Assembly (NCBI GenBank): GCA_034509925.1
Contig: CM067528.1
Span: 6,120,001 to 6,184,000 of the forward strand
Reading direction: 5' to 3'
Source: Hirudinaria manillensis
Lineage: Eukaryota; Annelida; Clitellata; Hirudinida; Hirudinidae
DNA: 64,000 nt
Part shown: positions 26,295-38,591 of the stretch, piece by piece
How positions within the stretch are numbered: the stretch's first letter is position 1
Layout: every line of letters begins with the position of its first letter
Position numbers and translations under genes: made by a program
The notes under the pieces: generated by a model
What the model was told of the DNA's origin: nothing
Database searches by the model: none
Seen by the model: only the letters and a program-made list of their open reading frames with translations

Positions 26295-27161
26295 ATGTAT
26301 CGCCTCGCTTCGAAGTTGGGATTGACATCTGATGGCCTGAGGATCCTCGCGCAGGTGCGGACACTGGCGTCTAACAGTCAAAACTTAAAAAATATCAAGG
26401 TTGAATTAAAGGGAGACAAGCAGAATGTTGGTCTGATCACCCTCAATCGTCCAAAGGCTTTGAATGCGCTGTGCGATGACCTTATGAATGAGCTCAACAA
26501 GACATTAGATGAGTTCGAGACTGATGATAAAGTCAACTGCTTGGTGCTTACCGGTAACGAGAAAGCTTTTGCAGCTGGCGCAGACATAAAAGAGATGCAA
26601 AACCTAAATTTCGAGGCAGTTATTAAGGCCAAGTTCCTCGGACACTGGTCAAGAATCACATCTTTTCGAAAACCTATTATTGCAGCAGTAGACGGATACG
26701 CTCTGGGTGGGGGATGCGAATTAGCAATGATGTGTGATATCATTTATGCTAGTGATAAAGCTCAGTTTGGCCAGCCAGAAATCATCCTGGGAACGATACC
26801 TGGAGCTGGAGGAACTCAAAGACTTGCAAAGGCCTTAGGAAAATCCAGAGCTATGGAAATCATTCTCTCTGGGAATAGACTCTCTGCGCAAGAGGCTCTC
26901 CAGCTTGGCCTTGTGAGCAAAATCTTCCCAAGCAATAATCTACTTGATGAAGCTCTGAAATTAGCTGACAAGATTGCCTCCAATTCCCCATTAGTTGTGG
27001 CTATGGCCAAGGAAGCCATTAACCTGTCTTATGAAGTAGGCCTTTCTGAAGGTTTGGATTTTGAGAAGAAAATCTTCTATCAAACATTTGCAACAGAGGA
27101 CAGGAAGGAAGGAATGTCTGCTTTTATTGAGAAGCGCTCTCCAGTCTTCAAAGGAAAATGA
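26295..27161 (+). CDS. ECHS1: Enoyl-CoA hydratase, short chain, mitochondrial (intronless)
   Basis: This enzyme hydrates trans-2-enoyl-CoA to L-3-hydroxyacyl-CoA in mitochondrial beta-oxidation. The 288-residue protein is close to the usual 290. The N-terminus ([12 protein letters not shown]...[11 protein letters not shown]) is basic and hydroxylated like a mitochondrial presequence. The crotonase fold is complete: [10 protein letters not shown], the oxyanion-hole segment [25 protein letters not shown], and [19 protein letters not shown] with the catalytic glutamates of the CELAMMCD and PEI...GAGG segments. The first ATG is at 26295. The gene is uninterrupted, unlike nearly every other gene in the window, so it may be a functional retrocopy. 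It converges on SLC35B3. Confidence 0.96.
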   Translation: MYRLASKLGLTSDGLRILAQVRTLASNSQNLKNIKVELKGDKQNVGLITLNRPKALNALCDDLMNELNKTLDEFETDDKVNCLVLTGNEKAFAAGADIKEMQNLNFEAVIKAKFLGHWSRITSFRKPIIAAVDGYALGGGCELAMMCDIIYASDKAQFGQPEIILGTIPGAGGTQRLAKALGKSRAMEIILSGNRLSAQEALQLGLVSKIFPSNNLLDEALKLADKIASNSPLVVAMAKEAINLSYEVGLSEGLDFEKKIFYQTFATEDRKEGMSAFIEKRSPVFKGK

Positions 27162-27860
27162 TCGGTGGAGGGTGAAAATAACACGTGCCTACTTAGCTCC
27201 TTCAGAATTCTTGTGGAACACTTGTTGATTTGCATAATATGTTGAAATGTTTTTTTTGTTTAGTTTTATTTTGTCAAATGCATTATATCATGCTAAGAAC
27301 ATTTGTTGTTAAAAGCGTTCCAGTCCTAAATAACATTGTAGGACACCATGAACTAATAAAAGTTATGGTTTTTTATAATGTGGAATTATTGTTGTTAAAG
27401 GCTTTCATATGCTCTTTACTCAATGTATTCACAATTTGATGTGCAACTTAAAATTATTGTGAGCAGGGGTTTGGTAACCCTACATGGAAGGCAATTGGAA
27501 TATTATGAAACAATTTTTAAAAATGTGCAGTTAGAGAATAAAGCAGCTTAGGTTGTTCTATCAACTTCATCTATTTTCAAGATTTCTGTAAATTCTATGG
27601 AATTAGCATTAGTGCAGAAGCTTGATTATTATTCTATGACTTGGTTTAGAAATTAAATGTTGGCACAATGTCATCAAAAGACTGGAGATAGGGTTATAAT
27701 AAGTTAATTACAAGCCATTTACATTTATCAAATTATTCAGTTCAGATGTTGGAACTGTGTAACAAAAGCCTTTAATCTGGAAATTGCTAATATTGGGAAC
27801 CAGCCACAGCAAATCAAAATGTTTATCTAATGTCTCAAGAAACCATTGTTTAGGAATGAC
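27162..27860. other. Convergent intergenic region ECHS1/SLC35B3
   Basis: About 0.7 kb of AT-rich sequence that should include both 3' UTRs. Nothing else recognised. Confidence 0.4.
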
Positions 27861-30234
27861 CTAAACTGTGAAGTTTTGCATGCGAATGACTTTTTTCCCA
27901 CTTCCTGGAAGAACAGCTTTAATTTTTGAAAAAATAATTTCATCCCAAGAAGCTTTGTTTTTGCTGTAAATGTTTAGGTAGATCCCAATCAAAACAATTA
28001 AGCCTGACCACACATATCTGAAATTGAAGGCATGGGCTTAAAAATATTTTTAAACCAATCATAATTGAAAGATAACTAACTGAAATGTGAAGGGTTTTGA
28101 AAATATAAGGAAAGACAAGATGATAGTCAGAGCTTTCCTAAAGGTTGTAACTGGAAATAAATAATTTAGAGCTTGTTGAAATTTGCAACATTAAGAATCT
28201 AATAAGTTGAACCTGTTACAGCAATCAATGCCCCATGCATTTGGACCAAGCTGAGTACAACGTTGACACCCAAATAACCAGAGAATGAGAAAAAGAAAAT
28301 ATAAATGTAAACCCTTGGATTCTGAAATGTCATATTTTATTTATGTCACTTTAAAAAATTTGATTATATTATAAAATTATTATAAAACTTGTCCATTCTA
28401 AAAAAATATTTCTTGAGGATTTTTTTAAAGTTGCTTTGCAACAACATAAAACGGAACCAGAGCTTCTGATTATTATTCAATAAAAAAGTTTAAATAAACT
28501 TTCCTTAACGAAAAACACGTACTTTGAGACAAAATAGGAAACCTTCAGCTAATTGACTTGATATTAACTGCCCAGCAAAAATGTAGACAAACCCCAAAGC
28601 ATAGGAGTACAGAACCTAATAAATCAGTAATGTTTTTTACTTAAGTTGTAAACTTAATCTTGACAACATTTGTAGCTCTTTTAACCAACCACTTCAGCAT
28701 TGGTTGCTTGAGATCTCTTCATATACTTTTCTTGCAGATTTCCTATGGCAGCATCAAAGCACAAAGCAATGCTTATTAATATTAAACCTGAAAATTGACA
28801 GTTTAAATGTAGGAGTAATAGTTTAATTTGAAATGATTCCCATCAAATATTACCATAAATGTTGAAATTTGGTAGAACCATGCTGTCTGCCAAAGTAAAG
28901 AAGATCAAACCACATGACAAGCAGAAACATGCCAACCAATCTATCCTGGAAAATTTCTTTCCTAAAATTTTAAACTTGATCATGTATGAAATTTTACTTG
29001 ATTGGTTTTGCTTAGAAGCACTTATGCCTCATATACCAGCCCATCTTAAAGGAAATACTACTTATTAGTAGTTAAGAACTCTTAATGTCCACCCCCTTCC
29101 AATCTTTAACCTAGTTACTAATGCTAGATGATTCCAATATAAGTTTAATGGCATTTCCCTGTTAAATAAACTAGTGAACATTTACCTAGTTATAATAATC
29201 TTATCTTTGCACCAGCTTTTACTAAGATTCAGTCAAAAATGATGTGAGGTGATGCATTCCAATACTTTACATGTAATGTATTGCGATATCACATGAAGCA
29301 AGTACCCTGTTGTAGCATTTATGATGGGTAGTATTAAATTTGGTTTCTATAATAAATAGTATTAAATGACTTGGGAGAGCTCTGTATAAAATCACCAATC
29401 ATTATCATTACAATTTGAATTTCATAGCATGTATGGAATTGCTTTTTGAAATTAGTTTAATTTTCTTGAAATGTTTGTTGCCATTACCAGGATTCAATCT
29501 AAAAGTCCCAACAAGTTTCCTTTAGACTGACCCTCATGCTTATGCATTTGCTTGCTATTAGTTTCAATGAACAAATGAACTTCAAATAAAAATAAAAACA
29601 AACCTTGCAATATTATCCCTCCAATAAGAACAGGAATCAGTTTACAGCACTTAAAAATAACCTGAGTGGGGTAATTCAGATAACCTAAAGATGCATTAGA
29701 AAACCCCATGGTTCCAACAGTTAAAAATGACAACAAAATGTAGTGCTTGATAGGCATTCTGTAGAATGGTCAGCTATATAACAAACAAAAATTTGGATGA
29801 TTATGCTTTTGATAATCTTACTTCCTAGGCCCTTTCTTTGAAACTTTAACCTCAACAAAAGCAATCATGGAATACAACAAAAACTGGACCATTGTTAAAT
29901 ACCATCCAAATATTTTAAATCCTTCCATGGAGAATATCAATTCCTGGAAACATCAATTTCTATTCGTAAAGACTGTCAAACAAAATCTTTAAAAAGTTTC
30001 TACCTGGAGAAACCCGTATATCAAATAGAATATAAATATACACAAACAACATGAAAGAAATTGTATGTATGGAGACGCTTTGGATAAATCAAAACATAGA
30101 ATCGAGAGAAGATAGTCGTTAGATTCTTTGCGTCTGATCTCTGATTCTGGAATATCTATCTTTGCCGAGTTATCATGTGGAGATTCAATAATGACGGATT
30201 TATCTGCTTGCTTTGGCCTTTGCAGCGTGCCCAT
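27861..30234 (-). CDS. SLC35B3: PAPS transporter, SLC35B3-like
   Basis: SLC35B3 (PAPST2) imports the sulfate donor PAPS into the Golgi. Nine exons on the minus strand: 30004-30234, 29822-29943, 29604-29758, 28854-28961, 28690-28787, 28523-28615, 28213-28321, 28081-28150 and 27861-28017, giving 380 residues in unbroken phase. A hydrophilic N-terminus precedes about ten membrane helices. Family blocks include FSNASLGYLNYPTQVIFKCCKLIPV, GLIFFTLADS...PNFN, GNLQEKYMK, VLYSYALGFVYI, GALIAVTTFRKALTIILSF and KPFTFQYVWSGLIVLIGIYLN, matching human SLC35B3 better than SLC35B2. The C-terminal tail is basic. The gene starts about 0.77 kb from the divergent OSTF1. Confidence 0.95.
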
Positions 30235-31008
30235 TTCAGATAATTTAGTAATAAATTATACCAAGGGAGGAGAATTCAGTCTATTGCAATAATAAGGCTT
30301 TTATTTATTTACATCACCGAACCGCTGTTTGAATAGTGATACCGATAACGCTATGGAAAAACAACTTTTGGCTTTCGTCTGCGTTTAAAATTTAAATGTA
30401 CTCTAGTGAGATTATTTAAAAAAAACACCTTTCTAATTTTAGATTTTATTTGCTTGAAACTATATCCATTTTCTTAAAAGACACTTCAAAAATTGTTGAC
30501 CAAAAGATGTAGGGTCCCAGAATGACAAGAATAGAGCAAATAATTTTTTGTTGTTTAATATATTTGTTCTTTTAAAGCAATTACCGCGTGTGGCAGGTAC
30601 TCCATGTGTGTTCGGGAAACTTTCTTCCTCTTCCGAGTTTTGGCCCCAGTTCTCTTCAAGGGCCAACATTCATTCCACCAATTTAATACATGACATTTCG
30701 GAACAAAACATCATACAGGGATATAAATATTAGCAACTTGAATTAATACATGTTTCTAATAGAAAGCTATCATACAATTTTTTGAGTTATTTTAAACAAA
30801 AGCATTTAATAAAACTTAATACAAAAATAATTTAGACTAGTGTTTTTTTTATCTGAGATTTTTCATCTGGATTTAAGAAATCATCGTCTTTGATTGGTCA
30901 ATTTTGTAAACACTGCTTTAACCTGAATACCCCATGCCTTGGTGATCTGTGAAACGCAGTCGTATTCGTTGATGCCAGCCTCCGGTCCAGTGGAAAAGAG
31001 TAATATCA
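30235..31008. promoter_or_regulatory. Divergent intergenic region SLC35B3/OSTF1
   Basis: Start codons of the two genes face away from each other across 774 bp. The region also contains the small minus-strand ORF listed separately. Confidence 0.4.
30460..30669 (-). CDS. Possible small protein of unknown function
   Basis: An open frame of 69 codons on the same strand as SLC35B3, ending about 225 bp before its start. The first third is acidic (EENWGQNSEEEESF), the rest basic and hydrophobic (LFALFLSFWDP, then QFLKCLLRKWI). An AATAAA lies just downstream of its stop on the minus strand. I recognise no family. It could be chance, or part of the SLC35B3 5' region. The biased composition and single clean frame are the only support. 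Confidence 0.22.
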   Translation of the reverse strand: MLALEENWGQNSEEEESFPNTHGVPATRGNCFKRTNILNNKKLFALFLSFWDPTSFGQQFLKCLLRKWI

Positions 31009-33512
31009 ATGGCTAATTTACCCACTAGAGCAGCTCCCCCTAAACCCGTTCCAAAACCTGGTGAATTAAAATTGCTTTCAGAAAAATAATTACTTCCTGG
31101 TTGATTTTATCAGTTATTGGAATAACACAGTTTGATATTTGCATTCTTGTTAATGCTTAATTGCATTTTCCTTCGTAAAGTCATGATTTTCCATGAGCCT
31201 TTCAATTTTATAATTTAAAGGTTCTTTTTTATAATTTTTCATAGGTCAGGTGAAAGTTGTACGAGCTTTATACAAATATGATGCACAACAGGCAAGATCT
31301 ACTTAAATTCTTTGATAGGTGTGATACCCAATTTAATCCTGAGGTATTCTATTTAGGCAGATGAATTGTCATTTGACGAGGGTGATCTACTTTACATATT
31401 GGACATGTCAGACCAGAATTGGTGGAAAGCCAGATGTGGCAATGTTTCAGGCCTTATTCCAAGCAATTATGGTGGTTTTATTTGAATGATATTATTTTGA
31501 TTTCAATAACTTGTATATAATGTGACCGATTAAAAATATAAACATTCAATTCTGTCATTTACATTTTTAAGTCCAAGAAAGCATGGAGGCTGTAACTAAT
31601 CCACTGCATGAAGCAGCAAAAAGGGGTAACCAGGATTTCTTAGAGGAGTGTTTAAAAAACAGGGTATGATCTAATTACATTGTATGACAAATTTTGAAAT
31701 AATATTGGAACAATTTCTGATGTTTATAGCAGACACATAGTAGCAGTTCAGAAAATTAGTTTTGTTTTTGCTGCATTAAGTGGAAATTCTACAAAACAGA
31801 CTCTTTACTGGCACTAGCTTACTTAATAATGTTTACAACATCAAAAATAATGAAATTGATTTCCACTTTTATTCAACATCATGTTGCAATGTTCTACAAT
31901 GTGCAGCAAGCATTGATGACTTCCAGTTATCTTGATAGTGAAATGTCTCATTGAAATTTTTCATTGAGTTTGACATGTGCATGGAATTGTAAGTGCAAAT
32001 GAAGGAAATGAATCTTGGGTGATGCCATGTCATGCTTTGAGAAGTTTTTTTCTTCTAGTTGGAAGCACTGTAATGCTCTATAGGTTCCAACACTTATCTT
32101 TAAAGACTTTCCAGGCAAATTTTTCTGGTCCAATTCATACATCTTTAATTCACATGTCTCTTCAAAGAGCCAACAGAAAAAAATGTTGCCCTCTTATTTC
32201 TAGCTTAAGTTATTTTCACAACATCATTCCCAAATAACAAAAAAAAAACACTTGCATATTTCATCAAATTAGTTCAAAATTGAAATTTTTAATGTGATGA
32301 AGCAGACATGTCAAGAAATTTAACTCCATGAATTATCAATAGGTTTCAGTTAATGGCCTTGACAAGGCTGGTTCAACTCCACTTCATTGGGCATGTCATG
32401 GAGGCCATGCAGACTGTGTCAAAATGTTACTTAGTGAGAACAGTTGCCAAGTAAATGTTCAGGTAATTAATGTGTTTCCAACATTTTTGTGCATATTTCC
32501 AATGCTTCTTTTTTGCACTCCAGCACCTCTTTAGACAGTGTTTTCTCAGTTTTAAACTTAATTAAAGACATTTTTCATTTGTTTACCCATTTGTACCAAA
32601 TTATGATACTACACCTTCTAGACCAAGTTTGAATTTAAACAAGAAAAATGAATAATTTAGAAAAATGACAATATCCTATTTACAACTTTTTATTTGTGCC
32701 AAGCTTTCAGCAAAAATAATTGCTAGAATGTTTAAATATTTATGCACCCCAATAACATTTATTAAAGGTATTCTAAGTTTAATATTGTTTTTAACTTCAT
32801 CTAATTTGTAGTAATGAATATAATAAAATAAAGTAAGTTCTGATACTTCTGACATAACCTCCTAAAAAAAGTGTTGCATAATTCCACATGCTTTTTTACA
32901 TGACCGTTAATTCCTTGTCTAACAAGCAGCACCTTTATCATGATTAACTAATAGTGGTCAAAATGGTAAAACTTCTGCATAAGATGCTTTGAAACCAGAA
33001 GGCTGCTGTGATCATTTACATGAAATTAAAAAATTCTTGCTTTAAGAACAAGCTTGGAGACACTCCGCTACATTGTGCCGCCTGGAAAGGCTACCCAGAA
33101 ATTGTTGAACTTCTTCTTGAGAAGGGTATATCAAAAATTTCATATATCAATTTTATAAAAGAAAATGAAACCAGCTGCAACATATTTTTTTAATAATTGA
33201 GGTGCCAAAACTGACTTGAGAAATACTGAGAACAAACTTCCATTTGATCTTGCTAATGATCCACAGACAGCTTCCATGCTACAACTGTCAGGTAATTGTT
33301 CATACCAATTTAACTCTGATTTCTTAGGATTCATTTGGGTATTGAGTGTATTATTTTATATATCAATGCCTTGCTAGAATACTTAATTATCACAAGAATT
33401 AAAAATAACTGGGACCCTTGAAACGGGGATACTATTAAATTAAATTACACATTTTTTAGTTGGCCTCTCCAGGGATGATGATGAGGATTACGGAGATGAA
33501 GATTCCGATTGA
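31009..33512 (+). CDS. OSTF1: Osteoclast-stimulating factor 1 (SH3 plus ankyrin repeats)
   Basis: A small cytosolic adaptor linking SH3 ligands to signalling. Eight exons: 31009-31060, 31245-31291, 31357-31471, 31572-31663, 32343-32462, 33047-33125, 33202-33291 and 33460-33512. The order is a proline-rich start ([10 protein letters not shown]), SH3 domain ([25 protein letters not shown]...NWWKARCG...GLIPSNYV), then ankyrin repeats ([75 protein letters not shown]) and an acidic tail ending DEDSD as in human OSTF1. The second intron uses a GC donor (CAG/GCAAGA at 31292), since reading through gives a stop within five codons. The gene ends 150 bp from the cortactin stop codon on the other strand. 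Confidence 0.96.
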
Positions 33513-33662
33513 CAGAAAGATGAAATTTTAGCATTAGACTATTCAGTCATCAAGTCAAGCATTTTTCATAATCAATTGTGGCTTCTTAGTTAAAATAAAT
33601 CAGTTTGGTTAAAACATTCAACAAAATTTGGAAAATATAACTTTGGTAAATAAGGAATGAAT

Positions 33663-36134
33663 TTATTTCTTCAATTCCACATAATTTGCTGGGAATAGTC
33701 CTGTGTGTCCACGGCACGTTCCTTTCCACCATCCCTCGTCAATCTGGTTAAAACATATGAAAGTGGTTCAATTATTGAATACTAGCACATTTAGCTGAAA
33801 AATTTTTGCTTACAAATATGATGTCCTGTATGACCTCACCAGGGTCAAACGTGATTTCATCGTCATCAGCTGCAAATAATTAAAGAGTTTAATATTCTAC
33901 TAAACTAATGAAACACCTTTACATGATTTAGTGATTCTGAACATTTCAATATTTCCTGAAGGAAAGTGGAGATAATTTTTCTACTGGCACACTTTAAGCT
34001 TTATGGGTATCAAACACCTAAATGCAAAATAATAATGTTGCAAAAAAATATTTACATTAAGAAAAGCTCCTCCATCAAATAAGAATGGTCAAATAGTCGT
34101 ATTTGAGTGTTTGAACAAATGTAATCTGAGTAATTCTACTACTGTGGCTCAGGTCGTGCTTGAACTTAGAAACATGACCAGAATATTTGTCAAGCAAATT
34201 TTAAAAAATTTTGTGTAATTGCAAATTTACCCTCCAAGTTGTTCATTTGAGGAATTTCGTTGATAGTCTAATCACATTTTTTGTTATTTCTGTTATGATC
34301 AGAATCATGTGAAGAATTATAAAGCTAAATGAATCGTATCTACCAGCTTGGTAATCGTACAAAGCCACTGCTTGTTTGCTTGACTCTGATGATGCTTTGC
34401 ATTCCCCCCACTCATCCTCTTGAATCACTTCCTTGTAAATGAAGAGCATCAACATTTGCATTATTATAAAAATTTAAGTCATAGAAAGTATTTTAGCCTG
34501 GATTTATAATAAGATGCAATTTAGTAAATAAATAGTAAATATAATATGGCTGAAAGTAGTAGCAACATTAACCTCAGATGGTTCAATGTTGGTGGTAGTT
34601 GGATACACCTCAGAATCCTCCTGTTCATTCTCATTGCTTACATCTTCTTTGATACTATCATATTCTTCTTCCTGTGAAATTCTATTTGTATCAGGGGTGA
34701 TTTCTTGTGCAGGGGTGATTTCTTGTGTAGGAATGATCTTTTCCTTCAACTTGGCTGGTGGAGGAGCTTTCTGAAGCTTTGGAGTGTTATCAGAGGTCCC
34801 CATTTGTTCAAATTTTGAGGCAAGTGCTCTGGCTCCTTGCTTCTCTTTAAAAACAGCCCAATGGTTTGATTATTCAAAATCATGACTAAAAAAACCAGAG
34901 TTTGAATCACAAACCTTCAGAAGAGTGTTCCTTGGCATCCTTTAAAGAAAGTTATGTGAAATAATTTAATATTATATCCAGATTCTCAACAAACATTCAA
35001 CAAATTTGAATAGAAATTGGACAGCAATCGACATTTACCTTAGCTTTTTTTGGAAGTTGAGACTGGTGCAACTCTTGGGATGATTTTTCATCCCATCCTT
35101 TTGCACATTCGTCCACCTTGTCAACCTCCACACCATACTTGCCTCCAAATCCTTTACTGTAATCCATCTGAGAGGAATGTTTTTCAACATGCGTCTGTTC
35201 AGACCATCCTCTGGCACTTTTGTCTTGACGATCAGTTTGAAGACCATATTTTCCACCAAATCCCTTGGAATAATCTGAAATCCAATTCAAATAGAAACAA
35301 AGACATTATGCAAATTCTAAACTTAAATATTTGCCAGGACCTTTCTGAGATTCATGCTTTCCCAGATCTTCTTTGTGATCCCAACCCAACGCAGCCTTGT
35401 CTTTCCTATCAGTTTGAACTCCAAACTTACCTCCGAATCCTTTTACACAATCCACCTGACTGGCATGTTGTGACAAGGGGGCTTTGTAATTGTAATCGAC
35501 AGCAGACTAAAAGTTTAATTCAATGCAATAGTCAGACATTAAAATCAACAAAAAATGATTAAAAAAAACATACTGAATCCTTCTTGTCATTTTCAACTCC
35601 AAAGTTGCCACCATACCCAAATGAAGCTTTGGGACCAGATTCATATTGCTTCTTCTTTAAATTTTTATCTTCAGATTGAACTTCTTCTCTCAATTTTCCA
35701 AGACTTCAAGTAGGAAATATTTTCTTGATAATGTTAATGTTTAATAATCCCTTTGAGAATTGCACATTCATATATATTAATTTGGTACATTGGATATTAT
35801 AAGCTAAAACAAACAAGACAAAGCAAATAATTTTAATTTCCACTTTATAAAACTAGCTTTTATCAGTACATAAGTAGAACACCATAGATAATACCTAATA
35901 GATTCCTGGTGTCCAGATCCAGCAACAGTTTTGGCACCCCACCTTTGTTCCTTCTCAGAAACATCATTCTGAAAATGACCTCTTTTGTCAAGTACCCTAA
36001 ATAACTTTCAAATAATATATATGATATCTCCATCTTAAAAATAAGCTCACAACAAAATTTGGATCTGTTTCCCAATCATCATCTCCTTTTGACGCCTCTG
36101 AACTAATTTTGTGACCGGCAGCAGCTTTCCACAT
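33663..36134 (-). CDS. CTTN: Cortactin-like actin-binding protein
   Basis: Cortactin activates and stabilises Arp2/3-branched actin at the cell cortex. Ten exons on the minus strand: 36051-36134, 35895-35968, 35574-35703, 35341-35506, 35039-35274, 34915-34939, 34573-34844, 34344-34431, 33814-33869 and 33663-33743, about 403 residues. It starts [10 protein letters not shown], with the acidic Arp2/3-binding [10 protein letters not shown]. Four 37-residue cortactin repeats follow ([75 protein letters not shown]). Next come an acidic/proline linker with a tandem [12 protein letters not shown] and a C-terminal SH3 ([20 protein letters not shown]...[23 protein letters not shown]). Vertebrate cortactin has 6.5 repeats and HS1 3.5. 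An upstream in-frame ATG at 36191 lies before the cortactin start and is rejected. Confidence 0.96.
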
Positions 36135-37313
36135 GTTTTGATCTTTAAAAACACACTTATCCTTCAATTTCAACTTATTAGCCCCAGGCAAATCTCAAAA
36201 TAATATTAGGCACACAATTCAATAATATTTCAAAAGTGAGTTTGACGCAACAAACTTTCAATAAAAACAACGGCGTACCCTCTCTCTCGACGATCAAGCA
36301 AAACCAGGAAGTTAAAACTGAATTTTTAGCGTAAACAGAGAACCAGACGACTAAACTATTAAACAAAGGTATGAATAATATTGAAAAGCTTAATCACATA
36401 TATTAATATTACAGACTTTAGTTAATTATAAAAAAAATCTTTTACCTAGTTTAGTATATTTGATTCTATACAACACTTGTTTATCTTAATCGTACGATAA
36501 CAGACACTTTGCTTGGTTTAAATCAGATTTTGAAAAAGTCGGGATACAATCCAACAATATGACCACTCCCTGACTTTGAAGTTACAGGGCAGTCACACTT
36601 AAAAAAGATATCTGGATTTTTACATAATTCACTGCCGCTTTTGTGAATATGTTCTGATTAGCTTATCCAGATCCTGGTCGATTTTGGAGAATTGTAGTCA
36701 GTGATGATTTTCATAGCTCTTTAAACCAAAAATCAGTCATTTAAAGTCCAGATACGGAAGAGGAAAACCCACCTCTGAATTAAGTATCCAACTTTTCTTA
36801 GCTGCAGCTAAAATTCTAAGCTCTTGCAGTAAAAACACCAATCAAATCTTGCTAACCAACGTAATTTAGAATCCAAAATGGGCATGCGCGCTCCCCTCCC
36901 CAAAATATTCCAAAACACCATTGCTAACGACCTATACAGAACCATCATAACAAGAGCCCAGTCCACAAGATGACCACATAACACACACATCTAATACCAA
37001 ACTCATTCTAGAGTGGCACTAGTCACCTCATAGCTCTGTACTGCATTCAATAACTCAGAATTAAATAAACCAATAACACAGGCATCTATCACTCGAACCC
37101 AGCATATTAGAATCATCAACACATAACTAAACCTTGACGAGCCAAATGTGCTCATCTTACTACATTGTCAAGCCTCACTTAGATCAACAGCACAATTTAT
37201 CTCTCTATATTCATTGTTTAAATCTCTAAAACAAATCTTAAACTTGAGGAATGGATAACTATCAATAAATTAAAGTAAATAGAAAACCCAAAAGCATAAC
37301 AAATCTAGTGCAG
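36135..37313. other. Intergenic region cortactin/PHF21-like
   Basis: About 1.18 kb between the cortactin start and the 3' end of the PHF21-like gene on the same strand. No gene or clear repeat seen; it should hold the cortactin promoter and 5' UTR. Confidence 0.4.
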
Positions 37314-38591
37314 TCATGATTGCACTAAAAGCACAAATTTTTGAATAGCATCCAACAATCTTTGAGCTGAGTTGCAATTCTCCAAAAGTCTGCATTTTTC
37401 ATGCAGCTTTAGCTGTAAAAATAAAATAATTTATATAAATACATAAAATATTTAAAGAGCACAAGTTAATTAAAATGATGTTATAGAATGATAAAATCCA
37501 GAATATATGAAGAAAAAAGAAATGGATTATTTGAAGCAGAACAGACACTAAGGCATTTCCTGAAATTATGGTTAACATACAAGTTTTAATATACCACAAG
37601 AAACTCCTTTAATTTTATTGTTTCCCTTTCCAATGCTTGTTTCCCTTCAACCAGTTCTTCAACTGTTTTCTTTAACCTCTTTTTTTCTTCCTCTTTAGCT
37701 TCAAATAAAAAAAAAGTTAATTAAAAAAAAACTATAACTTTATGAAAAAAATTTCCAGTTATTAGCCATACCAGTTTTAAGCATGACATATGAATGAATG
37801 AGGGCAAGATTTCCTGGCCAGTCATTGATTTTCTTGTTATTCACCTAAATCAGGCCAACATCAAACAAATTAATCATTAAAATAACTAGTGACATTCAAA
37901 ATTTTCATGAAACATCGTGTTATTCCTTAATGTTTTAAAGTTACTTCTTCATCGTTGCAAGTTTAGCAAATTAATCCTTTACTTGGCATTTTGGGCACAA
38001 CCAGAATGTGGAAGGAACGCATGTAAGTGGAGGATTCAGACATTGTAGATGATAAGTGAGATTACACTCATCACATATAATCAATTCTCCACTTCTGTGA
38101 CACACAGCACAATTTTCTTCATGTCTATCCATCTAAGTCAAACTTGTTAGTATTATTTATACTTATAGAGTTATAATTTATTTATAATTTAAATCAAAAC
38201 TAATTGAACAATGCTTTGATTATACCTCTGGCTCAAAGTAACAGAATTGAGGATTGGCTGTGCTTTTTCTCTTCCTTTCTGATTTTCTTGTTTGCATTTC
38301 TTGCAAAATATCTAACATAAGGTACCAAAATTATATAAATTCCAAATATATGATGCGTTACAAAATCATAAAAAATTTAATGCAACACAAATCGAATCTG
38401 CGAAGATTTACCTTTTACAGCATGAGGAGAAACCAGATTCAAACATGCCATGAACTGTATTTTCTGCCAATGTATAATAATGTTTATTACAATTAATATT
38501 TAAAGGCTGAGACGTTAAACCATCGCTGAGAAAATACACTTATTACCTCTTTATCCAAGCATGGAGAATCTTCATTCTCCGTTTGAATCAT
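37314..38591 (-). CDS. Compact PHF21A/B-like PHD-finger protein
   Basis: PHF21A (BHC80) is a subunit of the LSD1-CoREST histone demethylase complex whose PHD finger reads unmodified H3K4. Seven exons in phase: 38547-38591 (start MIQTENEDSP), 38412-38463, 38226-38311, 37983-38132, 37772-37844, 37598-37698 and 37314-37412, only 201 residues against about 680 in human. The match is strong over KIQFMACLNLVSPHAV, the basic RKSERKRKSTANPQFCYFEPE, the PHD finger (CAVCHRSGELIICDECNLTYHLQCLNPPL...FWLCPKCQ), the block DWPGNLALIHSYVMLK and a C-terminal coiled coil (AKEEEKKRLKKTVEELVEGK). The long N-terminal region of vertebrate PHF21A is absent. A further upstream exon cannot be excluded. Confidence 0.9.

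Noticed and set aside
26378..26743. 121-residue minus-strand ORF
   Set aside because: Antisense shadow of ECHS1.
35050..35562. 170-residue plus-strand ORF
   Set aside because: Antisense shadow of the cortactin repeat exons.
36135..36191. N-terminal extension of cortactin from ATG 36191
   Set aside because: Known cortactins start at MWKA; the extension is probably 5' UTR or intron.
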